A stretch of DNA of 64,000 bases. Origin: Lachnospiraceae bacterium AC2031 (GTDB taxonomy: Bacteria; Bacillota; Clostridia; Lachnospirales; Lachnospiraceae). Location: NCBI GenBank assembly GCA_000687975.1, contig JIAB01000001.1, positions 620,001 to 684,000 of the forward strand, in the 5' to 3' direction. This document shows, in pieces, positions 27,649 to 36,581 of the stretch (positions are counted from its first letter, which is position 1; every line of letters begins with the position of its first letter). The notes under the pieces were generated by a model. The model had not been told where the DNA came from. It worked only from the letters and a program-made list of their open reading frames with translations, and made no database searches. Position numbers and translations under genes: made by a program.

Positions 27649-28911
27649 TTATGATTCTATAGTCCTGAGAATCATTCCCGGTTTAAGTTTTGAAGCGTCA
27701 CCAGAGAGCTTAACACGTAGCTTCTGCTTAGGGTGTGGAGCTGAATCCTGCTCCCTTCCAAACTCATCTATTATAGTAGTTACTTTAAGTTCTAGGTTAT
27801 AATTATCCGTTGAACTAAAGAGCATAGCTTGAAGTGTATCTCCCACAGAGAACTTATTCTTCTGAGTAATGGTTATGGTTCCGTCTTCTTCCACTTCTTC
27901 AATGAGGCCCATATATACAGCATTACGTATGTAAGTATTATTATCGTAAATCTGATCTTCTTCAGATGGCTTTCCGTAATAAAAGCCTCGAGTAAAGTCA
28001 CGCATTGTACACGCAGAGATTTCTTCTATATAATGAGGAATCTTTGATTCATACAGTTCTGGCGACTCAAAGTAGTCATCTATAGCCTCACGGTAGGTTC
28101 TGGCAGTTACAGCTACGTAGAGGTTTGTCTTCATACGGCCTTCCACCTTAAAGGAATCTATACCTGCATTTATAAGATCAGGGATTTTATCAATCATACA
28201 GAGGTCTTTTGAATTAAATATGTAGGTTCCGCGATCATCCTCTTCAACAGGCAGGTATTCTCCTGGGCGATGTTCCTCCATTACTGCGTACTTCCATCTG
28301 CAAGGGTGGGTACATGCACCACGGTTTGCATCACGTCCAGTAAAATAATTTGAAAGAAGACATCTGCCTGAATATGAAATACACATTGCACCATGCATGA
28401 AGGCTTCTATCTCAAAATCTTCTGGAATGCTGTCACGGATAGTTCTGATTTCCTTGAGGGATAGTTCTCTTGCAGCAACTACCCTTGTCGCTCCCATTTC
28501 CTTCCAGAACTTATAGGTCATATAGTTTGTGTTATTGGCCTGAGTACTGATATGGATTTCTGTGTTGCTATCTTGGAGTATTCCCCTGGCAATAGAAAAT
28601 AGGCCCGGATCAGATATAAGGACTGCATCCACACCGATATCCTTTAACTCCTTGAAATAATCCGGAGCCTTCTCGATATCCTCATTGTGAGCATAGATGT
28701 TTGTTGTTACATAAAGCTTTACCCCTGCCTCGCGAGTTATTCTTCTAGCCTCCACCATATCTTCATGTGTAAAGTTGTCTGCTTTAGCACGAAGTCCAAA
28801 GCGGTTGCCGCCTATATAGACAGCATCTGCTCCGTAAGAAACGGCGACCTTAAGGGTTTCAAGGCCGCCGGCTGGAATCAATAATTCTGGTTTGTTCATA
28901 TCTTTTTCCAT
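27649..28911 (-). CDS. trhP: tRNA 5-hydroxyuridine synthesis protein, U32 peptidase family
   Basis: A 420-residue U32-family protein. Members next to trmR in Bacillus subtilis (TrhP) make 5-hydroxyuridine at tRNA position 34 without oxygen, and their link to proteolysis is historical. The sequence opens with PELLIPAGG and carries the family signature EAFMHGAMCISYSGRCLLS followed by further cysteines (GACTHPC), which in this group are thought to hold an iron-sulfur cluster. A second in-frame ATG four codons in is an equally possible start, since neither has a clear ribosome-binding site. It follows trmR by 67 bases and is closed by the terminator at 27529-27577. Sub-type assigned from synteny. 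Confidence 0.85.
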   Translation of the reverse strand: MEKDMNKPELLIPAGGLETLKVAVSYGADAVYIGGNRFGLRAKADNFTHEDMVEARRITREAGVKLYVTTNIYAHNEDIEKAPDYFKELKDIGVDAVLISDPGLFSIARGILQDSNTEIHISTQANNTNYMTYKFWKEMGATRVVAARELSLKEIRTIRDSIPEDFEIEAFMHGAMCISYSGRCLLSNYFTGRDANRGACTHPCRWKYAVMEEHRPGEYLPVEEDDRGTYIFNSKDLCMIDKIPDLINAGIDSFKVEGRMKTNLYVAVTARTYREAIDDYFESPELYESKIPHYIEEISACTMRDFTRGFYYGKPSEEDQIYDNNTYIRNAVYMGLIEEVEEDGTITITQKNKFSVGDTLQAMLFSSTDNYNLELKVTTIIDEFGREQDSAPHPKQKLRVKLSGDASKLKPGMILRTIES

Positions 28912-28978
28912 TCTTTTATTATTCTATATTTAATATGTGATTAATTATATGTTCTTAATTATTTTACTTTTGTTCTTG

Positions 28979-29635
28979 TTATTTTACTACCGATAGAGCA
29001 AGCCCATCACCAACTGAAAGGATTGAGGTTTCAAGTCGTGAATCATTCTTTACATATGAAAGATATTCACGCATCCTGTCATGAATGGTTCTATCTCTTT
29101 TTTCAACTAAGAAATGAGATTCAAGAACATCTCCCTCAGCTAGTATATTATCTGTTACTATCACTGTATCTTTATGCGACAAACGAATAGCTTCTTCCAG
29201 ATAAGTCATATACTGAGCTTTTGCTGCATCAATAAAGATAAAGTCATAGGTTTTGCCATTTATTCTTTTGAGAGTTTCTGCTGCATCTCCTTTTAGAAGA
29301 GATATTTTCTCATCAAACGATGACTTAGCGAAATTCTTTGTTGCCTCTTCTATTCTGGATTCATCCAACTCACAGGTATCTATATGCCAGTGCGCATCTC
29401 CCAAAACATCAGAGAGAGTTTCTGCCATAACCAGCGTAGAATAACCTACTGCAGTTCCAACTTCAAGAATAGTCTCTGGTTTTATAATCCTCAGCAGTAC
29501 CTGAAGAAAGTCTCTGGTCTCGCGACGAATGATAGGAACATCATCAGCTATCGCTTTATCATAGATTTCTTTAAGTAGTCCTTCATCATCATGGGTATAT
29601 GAAATTATGAAATCTCTTATTCTACTATAATCCAT
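28979..29635 (-). CDS. trmR: tRNA 5-hydroxyuridine methyltransferase
   Basis: A 218-residue class I SAM-dependent O-methyltransferase. The SAM loop reads EVGTAVGYST (about residues 57-66) and the metal-site region reads FIDAAKAQY, with a later DNILAEG segment, as in the catechol-type O-methyltransferase fold. In Bacillus subtilis the gene in this position (formerly yrrM) converts 5-hydroxyuridine in tRNA to 5-methoxyuridine. Here it lies between an mltG-like gene (3 bases away) and trhP, the same order as yrrL-yrrM-yrrN, which supports the specific call over a generic methyltransferase. Confidence 0.85.
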   Translation of the reverse strand: MDYSRIRDFIISYTHDDEGLLKEIYDKAIADDVPIIRRETRDFLQVLLRIIKPETILEVGTAVGYSTLVMAETLSDVLGDAHWHIDTCELDESRIEEATKNFAKSSFDEKISLLKGDAAETLKRINGKTYDFIFIDAAKAQYMTYLEEAIRLSHKDTVIVTDNILAEGDVLESHFLVEKRDRTIHDRMREYLSYVKNDSRLETSILSVGDGLALSVVK

Positions 29636-29638
29636 AAT

Positions 29639-30247
29639 TTACTCAGCAGAGTCGCCACCGTCTTCTGCTCCAAAACCTGAACCTGCATCACCACCATCTT
29701 CTGGAACGACATCCTCGCCTTCAGCTCCGCCACCAGCACCCATATCTGAATTATCATGGATCTCAGTAGCGTCAGTAATAGTAGCTTTCTTCTTTTCCTC
29801 AGTTGGAACTTCAACTTTCTGGTTAGTAGCTATACCTCCAGTAATGATCCTTATAATCTCGCTGTAACGCATTGAAGGAGATAATTCATACTTGCCAGCT
29901 TTAATTGAGCCGCCGATCTCATTTACCTTTATCTTTGCGATCATTACATATTTGTTCTTTATAACACCAGCATCATAAAGAGATGCTGCTATATTACTAG
30001 ATGATGAATCCTGGGTTAATTCTACAGTCACATAGCTTTGGTCACGCGGATCTTTTGCTGAATCCGCAAATACATCATGTGCAAAGTTAAATGATGTCGA
30101 AAAAGCCTTTATGAAAAGAAGAATTATTAATACATCCACAAAAGCCTGAAACGCATAATAAAGAGCTATTCTAAGTCTTGCTTCAGTTTTAAATGATTTC
30201 TGGCGTTTTCTTTCCGCAAGCATTTTTCTAGTTTTACTGTCTAACAT
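29639..30247 (-). CDS. MltG/YceG-like protein lacking the transglycosylase domain
   Basis: A 202-residue protein in the place where mltG (yrrL) precedes trmR in Bacillus. Residues about 30-50 form one membrane helix, and residues about 72-140 resemble the LysM-like N-terminal domain of MltG (NIAASLYDAGVIKN, then IKAGKYELSPSM). The catalytic domain with its active-site Glu is absent. The last 45 residues are instead a Gly/Asp/Glu-rich tail. It cannot be a working lytic transglycosylase as read, and may be a binding or scaffold protein. Short MltG-like proteins seem common in related clostridia (from memory), so this is probably not a local truncation. Confidence 0.75.
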   Translation of the reverse strand: MLDSKTRKMLAERKRQKSFKTEARLRIALYYAFQAFVDVLIILLFIKAFSTSFNFAHDVFADSAKDPRDQSYVTVELTQDSSSSNIAASLYDAGVIKNKYVMIAKIKVNEIGGSIKAGKYELSPSMRYSEIIRIITGGIATNQKVEVPTEEKKKATITDATEIHDNSDMGAGGGAEGEDVVPEDGGDAGSGFGAEDGGDSAE

Positions 30248-30307
30248 AATTTTTCCTCATATATCTTACTGCATTTTGAATTAATGAATTATCTATCTCT
30301 CTATGAA

Positions 30308-30634
30308 TCATTCTTCGAAATGGATTCCATCGGTTACTTTGGCAATCACGTTCCTCATCAGCTTTGATAAGGCACTTTCCGCCCGAAGAAATTCATTTAC
30401 CACCGAGTTATGAAGCAATTCATCATTCTCATTATAAATTCTAAGTAAATCATCGTAAGGATTTCCATCAGTATACTTCATCACATCTTCGTATCTGCTC
30501 TTAAAGTCCATAACCTTGTTGAATAAATCTTCATTGGCTTTTAAGGACTTGCGAGCAAAGATGTAATTGCGATACTCGTCTGATTCCAGGATAAGCATAT
30601 TCAGTTCTTTACATTGTTCTGTTATCTTATCCAT
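30308..30634 (-). CDS. YlbF/YmcA-family regulator
   Basis: A 108-residue all-helical protein with the family pattern: an N-terminal helix, a central region (DLFNKVMDFKSRYEDVM) and a C-terminal helix with AESALSKLMRNV. YlbF and YmcA of Bacillus subtilis form, with YaaT, the Y-complex that steers RNase Y-dependent mRNA processing and affects competence, sporulation and biofilms. Here the gene sits directly after the RNase J gene, another RNA-decay enzyme. GGGGG lies 5 bases before the ATG. I cannot tell whether it is the YlbF or the YmcA sub-type. Confidence 0.85.
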   Translation of the reverse strand: MDKITEQCKELNMLILESDEYRNYIFARKSLKANEDLFNKVMDFKSRYEDVMKYTDGNPYDDLLRIYNENDELLHNSVVNEFLRAESALSKLMRNVIAKVTDGIHFEE

Positions 30635-30715
30635 ATATCCCCCAGAATAATTAATTCAATACAGATAATCACTTCACTATTTTTATAAAACTTAGATATT
30701 ATAGATGTTTTAGCA

Positions 30716-32383
30716 CTAGACCTCTTCGATTATAGGAAGGATCATAGGGTTACGCTTTGTGCGCTGCCACAGGAATTCTCCTAAATCTTCTTTTATCGAA
30801 TTCTTAATACGGTTCCAGTCAGCACTTTCATCTGAGAGGCAGTATGAAAGTGTTTCAGATACAACATCCTTACACTGCTCAATCAGCATCTCTGCTTCTC
30901 GTACATATACAAATCCTCGGGACACAATGTCTGGTCCTGAAAGGATCTGATTAGAACCACTTTCAAGAGTTATAACAACAACCATCAGACCATTTTCTGA
31001 AAGATGCTGTCTATCTCTGATTACTATATTTCCAACGTCTCCTACTCCAAGTCCGTCAACGAAGACTCCATGAGCAGGTACCTTTCCAACAATATCAAAC
31101 TTATCTTCACCAAGTTCAAGCACATCACCGCATCTAAGGATCTTCACATTTTCCTTTGGAATGCCCATCTCATGAGCAAGCTCTGAATGACGCTTTAAGT
31201 GTCTATATTCTCCGTGAACTGGTATAGCATACTTTGGTTTTGTAAGTGCATATATCAGCTTTAATTCTTCCTGACAGGCATGACCTGAAACGTGTGTATC
31301 ATGATAGATAACACGAGCGCCCTTCTGCTCAAGCTCATTCATTACACGATATACGGACTTCTCATTTCCAGGTATCGGACTTGATGAGAAGATTACTACA
31401 TCGCCTGGGATAAGTGATATCTTATTATGAACAGAAGTTGCAATACGTGCAAGCACTGCCATGTTTTCTCCCTGGCTTCCAGTAGTTATGTAAACCAGTT
31501 TCTCATTTGGATAATTCTTAGCTTCATCTATATCGATAAGTGTATTTTCAGGAATCTGAATATATCCTAGTTCCGAAGCGATATGGATGACATTTACCAT
31601 GCTTCGTCCATCCACTACTACTTTACGTCCGTACTTATATGCAGAGTTGATTATCTGCTGAACACGGTCAACGTTAGAAGCGAATGTCGCAATAATAAGT
31701 CTATGATCTCGGTTATCATCAAAGATGTGGTCAAATGTCTTTCCAACAGTTTTCTCTGATGGAGTGTAACCTGGTCGCTCCACATTTGTGGAATCAGCCA
31801 TAAGTGCTAGCACGCCCTTCTTACCCAGTTCACCGAATCTCTGAAGATCGATCACACCACCAAAGACAGGAGTGAAGTCAACCTTGAAATCTCCAGTATG
31901 TACAATGATTCCCGCCGGTGTATATATAGCCAGTGCGCAGGAATCTGCAATACTGTGATTCGTTCTGATAAACTCAATACGGAAGATTCCGAGATTTATT
32001 ATCTGACCATAAGTTACAACCTTACGACGAATGTTATCAATAAGACCATGCTCTGTAAGCTTGTAATCAATAAGTCCCATAGTAAGCTTTGTTGTATAAA
32101 TAGGAATGCTGAGTTCCTTCTCGATGTATGGAATAGCTCCTATATGATCCTCGTGGCCATGGGTTACAACCATACCACGAATCTTTTCCTGATTATCTTT
32201 TAGATAAGTGATGTCAGGAATAACAAGATCGACGCCCAGCATATCATCATCAGGAAATGCCAGTCCGCCGTCTACTACTATAATATCATCACCATATTCA
32301 ATTGCTGTTATATTCATTCCAATCTGTTCAAGACCACCCAGAGGGATGATCTTAACAGTTTCATTCTTTTTCTCTATTCCCAT
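30716..32383 (-). CDS. rnj: Ribonuclease J
   Basis: A 555-residue metallo-beta-lactamase/beta-CASP nuclease that acts as both 5'-3' exonuclease and endonuclease in mRNA decay and rRNA maturation. The metal-binding motif HGHEDH is at residues 75-80; further metal ligands follow in HTGDFKVDF and in the beta-CASP region (HVSGHA, HGEYRH). Length is as in RNase J1/J2 and only one copy is seen here. The ribosome-binding site is weak. It lies between ruvX and the ylbF-family gene in one minus-strand transcript. Confidence 0.95.
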   Translation of the reverse strand: MGIEKKNETVKIIPLGGLEQIGMNITAIEYGDDIIVVDGGLAFPDDDMLGVDLVIPDITYLKDNQEKIRGMVVTHGHEDHIGAIPYIEKELSIPIYTTKLTMGLIDYKLTEHGLIDNIRRKVVTYGQIINLGIFRIEFIRTNHSIADSCALAIYTPAGIIVHTGDFKVDFTPVFGGVIDLQRFGELGKKGVLALMADSTNVERPGYTPSEKTVGKTFDHIFDDNRDHRLIIATFASNVDRVQQIINSAYKYGRKVVVDGRSMVNVIHIASELGYIQIPENTLIDIDEAKNYPNEKLVYITTGSQGENMAVLARIATSVHNKISLIPGDVVIFSSSPIPGNEKSVYRVMNELEQKGARVIYHDTHVSGHACQEELKLIYALTKPKYAIPVHGEYRHLKRHSELAHEMGIPKENVKILRCGDVLELGEDKFDIVGKVPAHGVFVDGLGVGDVGNIVIRDRQHLSENGLMVVVITLESGSNQILSGPDIVSRGFVYVREAEMLIEQCKDVVSETLSYCLSDESADWNRIKNSIKEDLGEFLWQRTKRNPMILPIIEEV

Positions 32384-32444
32384 ATTCTATCTGTTCTTTT
32401 CCGATCTAAATCTGTTCTTTAACTAATATTTTTTCTGTTCTTTA

Positions 32445-32867
32445 TTACTTTGTCTGACCATCCAGATATGTTTGAAGAATTATAGCAGCAGCCATCTTAT
32501 CTATATGTTCCTTGCGAGCACTATGTGCCACTCCAGTTTCCTCTAAGATTCGATCTGCCTGAACTGTTGTAAGTCGCTCATCAATCCAAATAATTTCCAG
32601 TCCTGTTCTTCGAGATAGTTCATCTGCGAAAGCTTCAGTAAGTTCTACTCGATCACCTTCTGTGCCATTCATGTTAAGTGGCTTTCCGATAACTATCTTC
32701 TCAACTTCATACTCTGCTATAAGAGCTTCAATCCTCTGATATGTTTTTCTCAGCTTATTAGTACGTTCACGTTCTACTGTCTCTATCGGCTGCGCAGTAA
32801 TAAAGAGTTCATCAGAAATAGCTACGCCGACAGTTTTATCGCCATAGTCAAGTCCCATCACTCTCAT
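32445..32867 (-). CDS. ruvX: Holliday junction resolvase-like protein RuvX/YqgF
   Basis: A 140-residue RNase H-fold protein with the acidic residues expected of the family: GLDYGD at the N-terminus, WIDERLTT in the middle and HIDKMAAAIIL near the end. YqgF has been linked both to Holliday junction resolution and to 16S rRNA 5'-end maturation. The gene starts four bases after the ireB stop (TAA TGAT ATG), the ireB(yrzL)-ruvX order common in Firmicutes. It precedes the gene for RNase J, which is compatible with an RNA-processing role. Confidence 0.95.
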   Translation of the reverse strand: MRVMGLDYGDKTVGVAISDELFITAQPIETVERERTNKLRKTYQRIEALIAEYEVEKIVIGKPLNMNGTEGDRVELTEAFADELSRRTGLEIIWIDERLTTVQADRILEETGVAHSARKEHIDKMAAAIILQTYLDGQTK

Positions 32868-32871
32868 ATCA

Positions 32872-33147
32872 TTAATCTCTCTTCTTTAATCTGGTGTCTA
32901 TATAATTTTCCATAAGAAGCTCAAGTATCTCATCACGCTCAGCCTTCATAATAAGACTACGGGCGCCCTTGTAGCTAGTTATGTATGTTGGATCTCCGCT
33001 CATAATATATCCAACGATTTGGTTCACAGGATTATAACCCTTCTCAGAGAGTGCCTCATATACATCAGCTACTATGTCTGATACTTCTATGGTGTACTCT
33101 CTTTCGATATTTATGTCCTGTGTATGCTGTCCTTCGTAACCGTCCAT
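32872..33147 (-). CDS. ireB: IreB-family regulatory phosphoprotein
   Basis: A 91-residue protein of the UPF0297/IreB family, recognised by [16 protein letters not shown] and the following AR...ERDEILE segment. In Enterococcus faecalis IreB is phosphorylated on Thr by the PASTA kinase IreK and dampens cephalosporin resistance. A kinase of that class (stk) and its phosphatase are encoded at 54977-57919, so a similar link is plausible. It heads the seven-gene transcript down to trhP. Confidence 0.92.
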   Translation of the reverse strand: MDGYEGQHTQDINIEREYTIEVSDIVADVYEALSEKGYNPVNQIVGYIMSGDPTYITSYKGARSLIMKAERDEILELLMENYIDTRLKKRD

Positions 33148-33174
33148 ATGTTTCCCCTTTTTTCATATATATAA

Positions 33175-33192
33175 ATCCTTTACCTAAAGGAT
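33175..33192 (-). other. Short hairpin in the ireB leader
   Basis: ATCCTTT and AAAGGAT form a perfect 7-bp stem with a 4-base loop, 27 bases before the ireB start and downstream of its promoter. It lacks a T run. Confidence 0.35.
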
Positions 33193-33217
33193 CACGTCCG
33201 GAATTACCCATCTATAT

Positions 33218-33246
33218 ATCATAATATATATAGGGATTTGTTGCAA
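33218..33246 (-). promoter_or_regulatory. Putative sigma-A promoter of ireB and downstream genes
   Basis: On the minus strand TTGCAA (33246-33241) and TATGAT (33223-33218) are 17 bases apart, about 70 bases before ireB. Confidence 0.6.
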
Positions 33247-33267
33247 CCTTTCTTGTATTTAGTGTAT

Positions 33268-34575
33268 TTACTTCGAAGCTTTCTTCTTCGCTTTAAGAAC
33301 TCCGTATGCAAATTCGATAGCAAAAATAAGACTTAGCAGGAATAGTATTGAAACATAGAATACTACTGCTCCGCGGATTCCATATAATGCAACTGCTCCA
33401 CCGCACAAGAAAAGCGACAGTAATGACGTAATAATGTAACCCACCATAATTGCATTTTGATATCTCATTACAGTAAGCAGATTACCAAGAAGTGTCGCCA
33501 TACCGAGACAGCCACTTCCAATGATCATAATAAGAAGATCAAGCTTATAAGGCTTAAGGTCTGTATTGAAGATAAGTGACATTACTGGCACACCAAGTAG
33601 TGCCGCACCAATGAAGCAGATTATAGTAATTATAATTACAAACACAACCTGCTTAAATACTTCCTTCATGTACTCTGATATCTTATGATCATTCCATAGA
33701 CATGAGATATGATTTATTCTTGGGTTGAAGACAAATGTCACCATCATCTGCACAACAAACACAGGCATAGCAAGGTAGTTGTATATTGCCTGAAGGGTTT
33801 CATCTCTTAATATTCCCATAATAAAATCTCTTGGGGCAAATCCAATATATAATGTGAGGAATGCACCTATCGCAAGTGGCATCGTCACAACAAGCTGTTT
33901 AAATACTTTCTTTATTCTGAGTGGTTCATGCTCTGATACATACTCCTTTGTAAGTAAAATATAAACAATCATTATGATAAATGTAACGATTGTAGATACC
34001 ACTACAGTAAGATATAAATTCTTTGTGGTAACTATCATAGCAATCATAAGCAGGATTGTTACAATGTATCTTGTACCCCACATCTTGGAAGCTATATCGA
34101 GACGATCATTCTTTTGATATTCGCCGAAATATACATCCTCAAAAGCATCAGGAACCTTGAGCAAACAAACCCAAGGAACAATAAGAAGCATATCTGGACT
34201 TATTTCATCAGTATTTCCTTGAAACCACGTCATAACATACATATATCCAATTGAAAGACCCGTCATTATGATAGTTGTTATAAGTCGAGCCATTCGATAT
34301 TCACGGAAATTGTATTCCCTATCCACATCAGATACCTGGAAGAATCTCACACCATATTTTCCTATGCAGAGAAAAAGATTTGCCGCTGTATATCCATATG
34401 CAAAAATACCAGACATTACCTGATTATATTTATTCTCAGAAGTAAGGGTGTGTGTCACTACCATGGAAAAGATAACCTGCTGAAATGAGAACATGATACT
34501 GGCGATCATATTCCAAACAGCACCTGACTTTTCTATATCCTTACTTGTCGTTAAAAACCTTTTTAGTGCTTTCAT
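33268..34575 (-). CDS. Flippase-like polysaccharide biosynthesis membrane protein
   Basis: A 435-residue polytopic protein with about 12-14 hydrophobic helices, resembling the Wzx/MATE-type family that flips lipid-linked glycan units. No strict family motif is visible, so the call rests on size, helix spacing and neighbours. It is the last gene of the HAD-aldolase-TPP cassette downstream of polC, separated from the TPP enzyme only by a repeat hairpin. AGGAAAG lies 6 bases before the ATG. It could instead transport another amphipathic molecule. Confidence 0.7.
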   Translation of the reverse strand: MKALKRFLTTSKDIEKSGAVWNMIASIMFSFQQVIFSMVVTHTLTSENKYNQVMSGIFAYGYTAANLFLCIGKYGVRFFQVSDVDREYNFREYRMARLITTIIMTGLSIGYMYVMTWFQGNTDEISPDMLLIVPWVCLLKVPDAFEDVYFGEYQKNDRLDIASKMWGTRYIVTILLMIAMIVTTKNLYLTVVVSTIVTFIIMIVYILLTKEYVSEHEPLRIKKVFKQLVVTMPLAIGAFLTLYIGFAPRDFIMGILRDETLQAIYNYLAMPVFVVQMMVTFVFNPRINHISCLWNDHKISEYMKEVFKQVVFVIIITIICFIGAALLGVPVMSLIFNTDLKPYKLDLLIMIIGSGCLGMATLLGNLLTVMRYQNAIMVGYIITSLLSLFLCGGAVALYGIRGAVVFYVSILFLLSLIFAIEFAYGVLKAKKKASK

Positions 34576-34592
34576 CTAATCTTTCCTAATTT

Positions 34593-34621
34593 GGTGCAGT
34601 GGGGACAGACCCCGTTGCACC
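34593..34621. repeat. REP-like hairpin, single unit
   Basis: Arms GGTGCAGTGGGG and CCCCGTTGCACC form a 12-bp stem (two G-T wobbles) around ACAGA. It begins directly beyond the stop codon of the TPP enzyme gene and ends before the next Shine-Dalgarno. Related units lie at 38967-39034 and 63569-63618. Confidence 0.85.
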
Positions 34622-34622
34622 A

Positions 34623-36566
34623 TTACTTAATTTTGTTTGATTCATACTCGTCGCGGTCAAGAAATGGGAACATATCGTCGATTGGTGGGGAGACGATCTT
34701 TCCATCTGGCAGTACCTTTGATGAAAGCTTAGGTGAGAATATCTGTTCATCTGATACTACTACCTCGCAGAGGACTGGGCCTTCTGCTATAAGTGCCGCG
34801 TTGATCATGGTAGTTAGTTCTATACTGCTACTAACTCCATTTTCATCGCTGAATATATTTGAGTTCATGCTGTTAATCTTGAAGTACTTGAAGCCAAATG
34901 TATCTGCCAGCTTATTAAATGGTGGGAAGCTGACTCCATTTCCTTCGCATACTCCCACAAGTCCGTCATGAAACAGATTATTCTGTGTCTGACGGATACT
35001 GTGATAGCCGTTATTGTTAAGAACAAAGAGTTTCAGATTAAGATTGTTTTCCTTTATTGTCTGTAACTCTTGAAGGTTCATCATAAGTGAACCATCACCA
35101 TCGAGACAGATTACTCTGTGGTCTTTCTTTCCATGTTCAAAGCTCTGTTCTACCACCTGATACATTTTACCGAACACCTTAGCGCGGTTATCTGCATTTG
35201 TAAGTGCAACTGCTGCACCAAGTGCTGCTGGAAGACCATATCCCATGCTGGCACATCCGGAGTTAGTAAAGAGTCTTGTTTTGGATTTGATAACTGCTGC
35301 TTGGAAACCAATAACGCAGGCAGATCCATTTCCTGTTATACATACATCATCTTCATCCATAGATTCAAAAAGTGACTTTACGAATACGTATGGATTCAGC
35401 GGCTTATCAACCTCTGAATATTCAGGAAGAACTGCTGGATATTTCTCGTTAATTGAACGGGAGAATTCAAGCCATGACTTGTGATCAGCATTTCCCTTTC
35501 CTGTGTACTGTCCTGCATTTATCTCTCTGATAAGTGCCTGCATCAAATCCTTTACGTCTGCATGCACCTTCATGTCAGGATTTATAGTAGGCTTGTTAAG
35601 CTCATTCTTATCAATATCAACTACAATCTTATATGCATTCTTTGCCCAGTCCTTATAGTTATAGCTGATAAGTCTGATATTAAGACGCGAACCAAGAACT
35701 AGGATAAGGTCTGCATTTTCTGTGGCGAAGTTACCACCACGAGTTCCTACAGTTCCTGGACGTCCAACAAAGTATGGACTTGTATCCGGAAGTGTATCAT
35801 GTGCATTCCAAGCAGTTACAACAGGGATACCAAGTTTATCTACAAGATCAAGGAATTCTTCCTCAGAGTCTCCAAGTCTGATTCCTGTTCCAGCAAAAAT
35901 AAGCGGACGCTTTGCCCGAGCAATTCTTTGAAGTATCTCATCTGCTGTAGCTTCTGTAACTGGAGATGGAACCTGCTCAGTAAGAAGTTCTCGTTCTTCC
36001 TGTGTACCATTGAAATGCTTAAGCTCTTCTGTTTCAATTCGAGCAGCCTGAATATCAAGTGGAATATCAATCCATACAGGGCCGCCTCTACCCTTTGTTG
36101 CAAGGAAAAGAGCCTTCTCAAGATGATATGCAATCTCTGTCTCATCAGTAACCATGACTGCATACTTTGTCATATTTCGAACACTTTCAATTATCTGATA
36201 TTCCTGATCTCCCAGCTGTCTAAGAGGGATATCAGTTGCCCAGGTTGTTGTCTCTCTTTTAACCTGACCTGAGATAACAAACATTGGTATTGAATCTAAC
36301 CAACCACCAAGTACACCTGTTATTGCGTTAGTACCACCAGGACCGCTAGTTACATTTACTGCTGCAAGACGTCCCGTCAGTCTTGTGTAGCCTTCTGCTG
36401 CAACACTACTTCCCTGTTCATTATGGTTGAATATAAAGTTTAAGCCTTCTTTGTGGCCAAGACTATCGTTCAGGTGCATGGCGCCACCGCCTGTAACACC
36501 GAACACTGTGTCAATTCCATTTGCCACCAAAAAGTCTGCTACGTAATCAGATAATTTCTGTATCAT
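34623..36566 (-). CDS. Thiamine diphosphate-dependent enzyme, acetolactate synthase-like
   Basis: A 647-residue ThDP enzyme with the three usual domains. The pyrimidine-binding domain has the catalytic Glu in FNHNEQGSSVAAEGY; the middle domain has RPGTVGTRGG and VLGSRLNIR; the pyrophosphate domain has GDGSLMMN followed by NNNGYHS, the Mg-ThDP motif. It is about 80 residues longer than biosynthetic acetolactate synthases, has no small-subunit neighbour, and sits with an aldolase, a phosphatase and a flippase rather than with ilv genes. Related enzymes in glycan loci add an acyl unit to a sugar (YerE for yersiniose). The true donor and acceptor are unknown. GAGGAAAAG precedes the ATG. Confidence 0.82.
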   Translation of the reverse strand: MIQKLSDYVADFLVANGIDTVFGVTGGGAMHLNDSLGHKEGLNFIFNHNEQGSSVAAEGYTRLTGRLAAVNVTSGPGGTNAITGVLGGWLDSIPMFVISGQVKRETTTWATDIPLRQLGDQEYQIIESVRNMTKYAVMVTDETEIAYHLEKALFLATKGRGGPVWIDIPLDIQAARIETEELKHFNGTQEERELLTEQVPSPVTEATADEILQRIARAKRPLIFAGTGIRLGDSEEEFLDLVDKLGIPVVTAWNAHDTLPDTSPYFVGRPGTVGTRGGNFATENADLILVLGSRLNIRLISYNYKDWAKNAYKIVVDIDKNELNKPTINPDMKVHADVKDLMQALIREINAGQYTGKGNADHKSWLEFSRSINEKYPAVLPEYSEVDKPLNPYVFVKSLFESMDEDDVCITGNGSACVIGFQAAVIKSKTRLFTNSGCASMGYGLPAALGAAVALTNADNRAKVFGKMYQVVEQSFEHGKKDHRVICLDGDGSLMMNLQELQTIKENNLNLKLFVLNNNGYHSIRQTQNNLFHDGLVGVCEGNGVSFPPFNKLADTFGFKYFKINSMNSNIFSDENGVSSSIELTTMINAALIAEGPVLCEVVVSDEQIFSPKLSSKVLPDGKIVSPPIDDMFPFLDRDEYESNKIK

Positions 36567-36581
36567 TTTCTTTTCCTCGAT

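Noticed and set aside
27649-28911. Secreted collagenase call for the U32 protein
   Set aside because: No signal peptide, and the neighbouring trmR gene supports the tRNA-modification sub-type.
29617-29814. Small minus-strand frame over the mltG-like/trmR junction
   Set aside because: It is a shadow of the acidic tail of the mltG-like gene in another frame, with skewed composition and no family match.
34623-36566. Biosynthetic acetolactate synthase (ilvB)
   Set aside because: It is longer than the enzyme of branched-chain amino acid synthesis, has no ilvN or other ilv gene nearby, and sits in a cassette with an aldolase and a flippase.
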